NCBI RefSeq assembly: GCF_000003605.2
Contig: NW_003124900.1
Span: forward strand, 165,890-191,712
Length of the DNA: 25,823 nucleotides
Origin: Saccoglossus kowalevskii
Lineage: Eukaryota > Hemichordata > Enteropneusta > Harrimaniidae
Direction: 5' to 3'
Shown here: one piece after another, positions 18,991 to 25,823 of the stretch
How positions within the stretch are numbered: the stretch's first letter is position 1
Layout: each line of letters opens with the position of its first letter
Program-made: the position numbers and the translations under genes
The notes under the pieces: model-generated
The model's database searches: none
What the model was told of the DNA's origin: nothing
What the model saw: only the letters and a program-made list of their open reading frames with translations

Positions 18991-19260
18991 GGTCACTGGT
19001 AGCATAGTGGTTGTCGCATCAGACTCATGATCGGTAGACCCAAGTTCAAATCCTACCTTAGGCTGAATATCAAAAGGGTTAACCCCTACAGTGGGTGAGT
19101 GTGCCACAGACTCAATGGGAAGGCCAATTCCACTGGCCGAGATTCATTCACTAACGAATGCGACTTTGGGGGAACCTTTGTTAACATGAATATGACTTCT
19201 GTGGCAAAATGCACAAGGTGTCGTCACTAGCACTTGCAATTTGCACATACAAAAAAAAAA
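18991..19260 (+). mobile_element. tRNA-derived SINE
   Basis: The head resembles a tRNA gene. There is an A-box-like stretch (tggtagcatagtgg, from about 18997), an anticodon-like loop gactcatgatc with CAT, and a B box agttcaaatcc (19043-19053) matching GGTTCRANNCC with minor change. A tRNA-unrelated body of about 180 bp follows, ending in a run of A at about 19250-19259. It lies between the convergent genes. Confidence 0.8.
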
Positions 19261-20582
19261 TATCACATATGGACTAAAGGAAAGTACATGTAAAATTATA
19301 CAGCCTTCATAATAACCTGTGCAGTACATTCTAGCTGAAATAAGATTTCATACGCCGAGTTTTGTCACCAAAAAACTCAAATATGGCTACCAATACCATC
19401 TAAGTTCTCCATAACAACCGCTTATGTGTACAGCAGTTCATACCGCGTCATTGGACCATAAAATAACCTAATTGAATTAGTATTTGTATTTAAAAGATTG
19501 TCCTCCATAAGGTTATTAAGCGAATACTAATAAATATGTGCAAGGATGTATAAGATAAGGGTTTGCAACTTGGATATGTGCAATGAAGATCTCATTCCAT
19601 GCGAGTTGCATAGGCGTGTCAAAACTTATTCTGACCAATGGAATCACAGAAAGCAATGAACGTTTGGAAAGATTCAATTGCTGAAACAGAAATGAGTTTG
19701 GATATTTACCGGTAAACTGTTATCACCCGATTCAAACTTTTAATACACGCTTGAAAAAACAATGAACAATCGCCCTCTCTTTCACAGACTTGGTCACTTA
19801 TTCTACATTTTTTTTTTTTTTTCAAAATGCATGTTTTCTATTTGCAATTATCCTACAATTCATGTGACTTCCAATATGGAATCTTTATCGCAAATCACAC
19901 CTGTCCAGTTGCATACTCGTATAAATGTGTGCAGTGATGATGGTCTTGTGTATAATAGAAATTGATGCGAAACAAATTTATATGCATTATCTGCATAATT
20001 TCTTACATATCTGTTCTACAATTAGAATTTAATATTAGAAAACAACCAAACAATGTTGATTCAACAATTTTTTGTGCAAGTGATCTCATTCAACATCTAT
20101 GAAGTCCCCAATTACGTTGCGCCCTTCTCAGTCATTTAGTCTGCTGAATATGCACAGTGCACATTAGTTGACTAGAACCCTTCGATAATTGTAAGAATTT
20201 AAAAAATCTATTAATAGTGTGGATGGGTAAGACAGTTTGCATGGTAATGTACTGAAGTTATGGAGACAGCCAATCAATTGTGTGCCGACTACGTAGTCAC
20301 AAAGCGATTGTCAGGCCATTCTTGTAAGTACTCAGAATGAATGGATTCCAGGCTAGAACATCAGCAATGAACTTGAATTTTTCCACAATAAAAACATTGA
20401 TATGTACAATTTGGTTCAAGAAGTTTTGCAGTGTTTCCAACCCTTGTGTCAAACTCATATGGACAAAATCTGATGGAACTTTGTGCTACAGTAGTAATGT
20501 TAACTAGTTTTATAGTGTCAGTCTTATCCAATCTTGATAATTATACTAAAAAGTGCATGGCCGAATTTCAACATCTTGAACA
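19261..20582. other. HMCES 3' flank / intergenic, no gene seen
   Basis: AT-rich. It holds a long T run near 19809, an ACCGGT at 19708-19713 and a palindrome gactacgtagtc at 20287-20298. On the minus strand an ATTAAA (20028-20033 on +) is a possible HMCES polyadenylation signal about 550 bp past the stop. No coding feature recognised. Confidence 0.45.
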
Positions 20583-20805
20583 TTATGTTGTCTTGATTTT
20601 CTTTGAAGATGGACTCCCTTCTGCATCTTGCTTAAGTTTCTGTTTCCTTGGACTTGTTCTTTGTTCTGTTTTAATCCAAGATTTCAGTGCATTTTTTACT
20701 GGTTTCTGTGGGCTCTGTTTTAATGGAGACTCTGACTTTTGTGGGTCAGATTTTGTTCCTTTGCTCAACCATGCTGCCATCATTTTGCTTTCTGGTTTGG
20801 GTTTT
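20583..20805 (-). CDS. HMCES: HMCES last exon: C-terminal tail
   Basis: 223 nt, residues 224-297 and TAA at 20585-20583. The tail is Lys/Ser/Pro-rich. It has two short Trp motifs, MMAAWLSK and ALKSWIKT, at places where human HMCES has LQWLATK and EQWLKR, and a basic end (SSKKIKTT) that may be nuclear-targeting. Tails like this are poorly conserved, so the call rests on splice phase plus these motifs. The acceptor is aattttag. Confidence 0.85.
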
Positions 20806-23772
20806 CTAAAATTAGAAAAAAAAATTGAAAACTCAGTACGACATCTTAATCATGCATTTTTCAACAGACTAAAGATGCATCAAAAAATCTCTGAATAGTA
20901 ACATTCGCCAAGCAATAACAAAGTGGCAATGACTACACAAATGTACAAAGCTAATTTCATTTGAGCAGTCCATTTATCTAGAGATGGAGAGACTGAAATA
21001 AAGTAGCAACGTGGGAAATAACATCAGGTATTCCATTAGACAAACCATAAGAAAGACATATGTACTAGTGTAATCTCCTATATCTAAGCTTTCAGATTAA
21101 ATATAGATTGTTATAGTAGCATGATTTAACTTTTAGAGCATGTTTGAATCACTGATCAATTTTTAACTTGTTTCCCCCCTGTTGCTCTGAAAGAAAATTT
21201 AATATTTACATATTTATGGCTGCCAGTTTTTGCCACGGAAAAGTAATTATCACATTTAGAGGCAAGCTAGTAAATTTAAACAATTACATGTCAAGCTTTG
21301 TCATAATTAAAGTTTTTCTGTGATAATAAAGTACTATCATAAAATCTGTATTAGAAGCTGTATCCCTTATAGGAGCTGCACCCATTCTATTTGAACAATT
21401 GAGAACCAAAAATTCACCATTTTTCATGTGTAGATGCTCAGTTCTGCGTCACTTTAAATTTTCGTTTAAGGATATTATGACTACAAAGGTTACACCAATC
21501 CCAGTGATTTGTTCTGCCTAAAATACAACTCTTCCTCAGGCTCCTAAAACGTACATATTTTTTATATTACCAAATTAAGGAAGTATTCATTCCATTCAAA
21601 AAGTCTTAATATGAACTCACTTTAAATCCACTGGTACAACACATTCAGGTTCCTTATTTCTGACATTGTTCACAACCATTGACACAGGATGCCATTCTAT
21701 CTTTCCTGTTGATTTAATCAAACTCAATGCTTGATTCTTGTCAATACTTCCAGCGTCCAGCCAATCTCGTACGGCATCCTCACCATCCAAGATGGCAGGC
21801 ATTCGGTCATGTAACCATGAGATCTCTGGTGATGCTTGCACTGTGATGACAGAGTACGTGTACAGTGGTTCATCTCCCTGAATAGAATCAAAATAAATAT
21901 ATAATTTGACAGATATTATACTTCAATCAAAAGAATCAACATTTCCCACCACTGAGGGCGTTGTGTAAAAAAAGCTTGGGCTGCGAGACTGAATAAATAA
22001 AATATTGAGGAGGCCATTTCCAAGATTTTCCATGGTAATGTTTCTCACAAAATAGTTAACTTTACAACAAGTATGTATTATTTTATTTTGATGAAGCATG
22101 ACTTCACATATACAGTTGTACATCTACCAAATCAAATTTTAGAATTATTAATGGTTGAGATCATCTTACAAATTTTGAATCTATTTAACATGCGTTATAT
22201 GGGACCAATACCAAAATCAACATGTCCTAGTGACCACCACTTTGAATTAACTTACCATTAACTAACTTACTATTAAGATATAATAAATTAATATAATGGG
22301 GTAAGGAACAGGATCACTGTTTTCAACTCTGAATGATCATAGATTTGAAAGGTTGTCAGATCTGAATCAGATTTATTATTTTACACACAAAGCAACACTA
22401 TTTTACACACTATGCAACACAAAAAAATGGGGTAGCTGATCTATGTTTCAAGATAGATTTCACAGAATCACAGATTCAAATAATTATAATTCAAAATGGC
22501 CATTTTCTGTGTTTTAATACTTTACCAATGTTTTAACTGATATGACACAAACGATATAAGAGAAAATAATTATGATTTCCAGGGATCACATTCCTTAAAG
22601 AGGCACTGTCACCAGAACTGTGCTTGTACATAGGAGAGGCTCACACAACAAAGAATGCTTACATATTAATAGTGACCAGTTTTTCAAGATCTGAGCTAAA
22701 GCCAGTTCCACATTTTCAGGTAAGTGAGTAAATTCAAACAAATGTCAAAATTATCGTGTCATACTTGTTCATTGTTGTAATGATAAAGTACAATACAGTT
22801 ATGACAGCGAGAACCATTTTTGTGAACTGCATATGATGCAGAATGTAAGTAAAAACTAGAGAAGAAAAGAACAATAGATAATCGAACATAAGCAAAGTTT
22901 TGATGACAGTGTCGCAGAAAAAAAAAAAAGTTTTCACATGTTTTTGTTGGTACAACCATAATTGAGAAAAATAAGTACCTCTTTCTCTGGCCTGACAACA
23001 TCAAAGATTCCCGCCATTGTCAACAATTTCTGTCCGATCCAGTTTCCATCACAATCATAATTCTTTTCCGATTTCTCCTCCGTTGTTTCCCACATCTTAG
23101 TTTCTTGGGGAAAGTAAATGAAATATGGCTGCTTTTTACCATCTTTGGTTTTCTTCCATTCATAGAAGCTAAAACAAAAAAAGAATGTAATCTGCATTTA
23201 TTCCTTAACCTCTGATACATTAATAAGCTAAATATATTCTCGTTGAAATGTTAGCATGAAACACAAATACCTTAAGTTAATCTTATTTATAATTGCTCAA
23301 ATTACACAAATTCAGAGAGGTGATGCACACATTGACCAGAAATGTGAATACTTGTTGGGGGAATCTAAGACATCAACCTTTTCATTTGGAAGTCAACATC
23401 TAATTATAGTACCGGTATGCCCTCTATGGTGAAACATAAAAAGTAAAAAAAAATGTCACCCAGAAAAAAAAAATAACCAGAAATATTTTGTGCAGAGTGT
23501 AATCTTGAACAAAACAGTAATGCAATTTTATCATAATTATAACTCACCCATCAGCCAGAACCACGCATCTTCTTCCTCTTTCAAATGGTCTTTTAAAAAT
23601 GGCTTTCTGTGTCAAGCTATCATCTCGGCAGTTCATGGTACTATAGCCAAATTTGCCAGCACTACCACTTTTATGCCATGAAGGCACCAGTCCCCATTTC
23701 ATTGGCGTGATTACACGTTCATCAATACAACTTTTTTCTCCATCTACAGCAGCTTTGGATACTAATATAGGA
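20583..23772 (-). CDS. HMCES: HMCES, SRAP-domain abasic-site shielding protein (3' part, 4 exons, 5' end outside window)
   Basis: HMCES binds abasic sites in single-stranded DNA and forms a covalent DNA-protein crosslink through its Cys2. In transcript order the exons are 23772-23548, 23168-22979, 21877-21621 and 20805-20583. They join in phase to 297 residues and TAA. In this partial numbering residues 1-223 are SRAP domain. It shows MKWGLVPSW, the MNCRDD loop (Asn and Arg that contact DNA in the family), FYEW with E78 (human Glu127) and LHDRMP with H161 (human His210); both spacings equal 83 residues. Residues 224-297 are a basic, Ser/Pro-rich tail. About 50 N-terminal residues including Cys2 are missing and lie right of the window, so catalysis cannot be judged from this sequence. 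Identified by recognition only. Confidence 0.94.
20806..21620 (-). other. HMCES intron 3 of those in window
   Basis: AT-rich intron of 815 bp. It has gaagctg and gagctgcac phrases near 21350-21400, similar to the repeat in the intron at 9630-9690. No coding segment seen. Confidence 0.5.
21621..21877 (-). CDS. HMCES: HMCES exon: SRAP domain with catalytic His
   Basis: 257 nt, residues 139-223 plus two bases of a Lys codon. It encodes LYTYSVITVQASPEISW, then LHDRMPAILDGEDAVRDWLD with H161, and VVNNVRNKEPECVVPVDL, the end of the SRAP fold. The acceptor is ctattcag and the donor gtgagt. Confidence 0.95.
21878..22978 (-). other. HMCES intron with a possible repeat end
   Basis: AT-rich intron of 1.1 kb. 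At 22594 the sequence TTAAAGAGGCACTGTCACCAG starts in the style of a TTAA-flanked element, but I see no matching right end. An A run lies near 22917-22929. Confidence 0.5.
22979..23168 (-). CDS. HMCES: HMCES exon: SRAP domain with catalytic Glu
   Basis: 190 nt, residues 75-138. It begins in the Gly codon before FYEWKK, giving the GFYEW motif with catalytic E78. It continues with QPYFIYFPQET and LLTMAGIFDVV, the conserved SRAP core. The acceptor is tgttttag and the donor gtactt. Confidence 0.94.
23169..23547 (-). other. HMCES intron, no gene seen
   Basis: AT-rich intron of 379 bp with an ACCGGT at 23411-23416 and an A run near 23465. Nothing else recognised. Confidence 0.5.
23548..23772 (-). 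CDS. HMCES: HMCES exon: SRAP domain, first exon in window
   Basis: 225 nt, residues 1-74 plus two bases of a Gly codon. It encodes ERVITPMKWGLVPSW, STMNCRDD, and FERGRRCVVLAD. The donor is gtgagt. I set the start at the CAG acceptor (ctgagcag); the GAG three bases upstream would add one codon. The preceding exon was not found up to 25823. Confidence 0.92.
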
Positions 23773-23924
23773 CTGCTCAGGAAAAAACCAACAACATAAA
23801 GTTGAAAAATAACATAAAAAAACATGCAAGTATGTCAAGAAAATGTCTATGGTACCAGTACTGCAGATGAGATCCTATTAATCTCTGCTAACCCAAAACA
23901 AAAACAAGTCATTGTCAATGACAC

Positions 23925-24944
23925 GTCCCCGTTCCGTTCATATTTGAGTGACATATACATTCAAAGCAGATCATGACCGAAATGCACCTGCATATGTACA
24001 ACACATTGTGCTAAATCTGAACAAAATCCATCCATGCATGACTGAGATCCGGTTCTGGAATTGTGAAAATACGTGATTTTGATGCATTTTCGGCCTTAAA
24101 ATGGCCATCATTCGGCTATTGTTAAGCAGATCATGAAACAAATGCACATATCTATTTGTGACATGATGTACCATGTGTGTGTGAAGTTTGAACTTGATCA
24201 ATCCAGACATGTCTTGGATACGGATCCAGAACTGAATTCTTTAACAAAATGGCCTCCAGTCGGCCATTTCGACTTGATCCGAAAAAAAAAAAGACGTGCA
24301 TCAAGGTCCTATTATGTTTAATGTATGTACCAAATTTGAACAAAATCCATCCATGCATAACTGAGATAGGGTCCGGAATGGTGAAAATGTGCGATTTCAA
24401 TGTATTTTCGGCCTTAAAGCGGCCGCCATTTGGCTATCGTTAATGAGATCATGAAACAAATGCACATACATATTTGTGACATGATGTACCTTGTGTGTGT
24501 GAAGTTTGAACTTGATCAATCCAGACATGTCTCGGATACGGATCCAGAACTGAATTCTTTAAAAGAAAATGGCCACCAGTCAGCCATTTCGTACTTGATC
24601 CGAAAAAAAAAATGACGTGCATCAAGGTCCTATTATGTTTAATGTATGTACCAAATTTGAACGAAATCAGTCCATGCAAAACTGAGATCCGGGTCCGGAA
24701 TGGTGAAAATGTGCGATTTCAATGCATTTTCTGCCTTAAAATGGCCGCTATTCGGCTATCGTTAATCAGATCATGAAAAAAATGCATGTGCATATGTCCC
24801 ATATAATGTGTAATGTATGAGTGAAGTTTGAACTTAATCGGTTCATGCATGTTCGAGATACAGGTGATCACGGACGCACGCACGCACGGACGCACACAGG
24901 GCAAAACATAAGTCCCCGTTTTCAGACTACGTCCGAACGGGGAC
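23925..24944. mobile_element. Repeat element with about 320-bp internal tandem units and a terminal hairpin
   Basis: The phrase agatcatga recurs at 23968, 24128, 24446 and 24768, giving units of 318-322 bp that are themselves two related halves of about 160 bp. The halves share ...aatccatccatgcat... and ...ccttaaaatggcc... . The left end, gtccccgttccg (23925), is the complement of the right end, gaacggggac. The right end also forms its own hairpin: agtccccgtt (24911-24920) with aacggggact (24936-24945). A cacggacgcacgcacgcacg run lies near 24869. All open frames here are repeat noise. Confidence 0.75.
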
Positions 24945-25089
24945 TAAAAATGGCATATATCCCAAAAAAATGAAATAAAAATCTATTGTCTAACGTTGGT
25001 TACATCGCATAATAAAGGCTGAGATAGCTCCGCTGTTAGCAATGCACATTTCAATTAAAGAACTGAAGATATCATTAGAAATTGAACAA
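24945..25089. other. Short unassigned stretch
   Basis: AT-rich. Nothing recognised. Confidence 0.4.
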
Positions 25090-25530
25090 TATGTATAGTG
25101 TCGCATACGACTTGTTTACCACTTCCATGTGACTGAGAATGTTCTAGAACCGTACTGTGTCTGGGTGGAATATTTAGAAGTTGGTTGAATAGGTAATAGG
25201 ACACTGTAGAAGGCAATAGAAGGTAATGGAACATTCTAGAAATTTGAAGTAAGTTCCAGACTCATTATGTATGCTGATGTAATGGTCTATTTATAGACAG
25301 TGTGGGTATATATAGGGGAGTTGTTCAGCACCGAGATCAGATCGGAGATCTCGTTGAATTGTGTTGTTGTTTAAGTATCTAGTTATTGCAGTAGTGGAGT
25401 TTTACCCCGGTATTGTACTTGATGTTTGCAGAGTATAATAATACCAGTACCAGTTGAAACCTCATCTGTTGGCTTCGTGTTCGTATTTTATCATCGCCGC
25501 CAGGGAAGTCTTTCTGTTACTGTTGCCATT
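25090..25530 (+). mobile_element. Possible LTR fragment of a Gypsy-type retrotransposon
   Basis: It starts near tgtatagtgtcgcatacgac and contains catgtgactgagaatgttct, several ttctagaa phrases and a TATA-like tatatataggggag (about 25306-25320). A palindrome-rich stretch follows (gatcagatcggagatctcg). This order resembles Gypsy LTR promoter regions. I cannot find a clean right end or target duplication, and there is no adjacent gag or pol sequence. Confidence 0.35.
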
Positions 25531-25597
25531 TTGGTATTTGAACCATCACACCTGTACTATACCAATTACGGTAATATTACGTTGCGTGTGACATATA

Positions 25598-25823
25598 GTA
25601 TCAAAGCAATCAGACTTGCTGTTTTCAGGAAGAATTTGAAAATATCACTTTTTACCAAAAATGACATAAATATTCATCAAAATTAGATAATTAAAAATAT
25701 CATCACAAAATGAACAAATCTGAGAGAGGTCCACATGTAGTACCTATAAATGTAATATCAAAGCAATTGGACTTGCCGTTTTTTTAATTGAAGTCGAAAA
25801 TATCACTTTTTGCCAAAAATGAC
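25598..25823. repeat. Tandem repeat of about 158 bp, cut by window end
   Basis: The stretch atcaaagcaat[c/t][a/g]gacttgc..., followed by aaaatatcactttttaccaa, occurs at about 25601-25662 and again at 25761-25823. The array may continue beyond the window. Confidence 0.7.

Noticed and set aside
18991-19065. Functional tRNA gene
   Set aside because: The acceptor stem does not close and the sequence runs into a non-tRNA body with an A-run tail, so it is a SINE head.
20431-20898. 155-codon plus-strand frame
   Set aside because: It is the antisense shadow of the HMCES last exon. The hydrophobic look comes from the complement of Lys/Ser-rich codons.
25426-25686. 86-codon open frame at the right end
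   Set aside because: It crosses an LTR-like stretch and a tandem repeat and has no recognisable domain.
23773-25823. N-terminal HMCES exon with MCGR
   Set aside because: I looked on the minus strand for a start followed by Cys-Gly-Arg and for a PSYN-type motif and found neither, so it most likely lies beyond the window.

Overview
The window is metazoan genomic DNA. It is AT-rich and intron-rich, with GT-AG introns and many non-autonomous repeats, which fits an invertebrate animal (marine invertebrates are typical hosts of this repeat mix). The species cannot be named from the sequence. There are no bacterial operons, plasmid or phage genes.

Positions 786-16945 (+ strand) hold the 3' three-fifths of a DROSHA gene, the class 2 RNase III of the Microprocessor that cleaves primary microRNA transcripts. 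I can place 19 coding exons. Every splice phase agrees and the joined frame is 2364 nt (787 residues plus TGA). In order they encode the end of the central domain, RNase IIIa, RNase IIIb and the C-terminal dsRNA-binding domain. The N-terminal exons lie left of the window.

Positions 20583-23772 (- strand) hold the last four exons of HMCES, the SRAP-domain protein that crosslinks to abasic sites in single-stranded DNA. They encode 297 residues and a TAA stop. The first exon, with the catalytic Cys2, lies right of the window. The two genes are convergent, and about 3.6 kb separates their stop codons. They act in unrelated pathways (microRNA biogenesis and DNA repair), and nothing in the sequence shows a functional link.

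The rest is introns and mobile-element debris. It includes three copies of a TTAA-flanked MITE, one split by a GC-rich 1.5-kb element with inverted repeats of about 210 bp, and two further TTAA-flanked short elements. There are also three copies of a second MITE family, two other inverted-repeat elements and a tRNA-derived SINE. Tandem arrays have periods of 43, 40, 93 (with a 50-N assembly gap), 34 and about 320 bp, and an LTR-like stretch lies near the right end. I found no previously undescribed gene system; the most interesting signals are in the repeats and in how they sit against the DROSHA exons.
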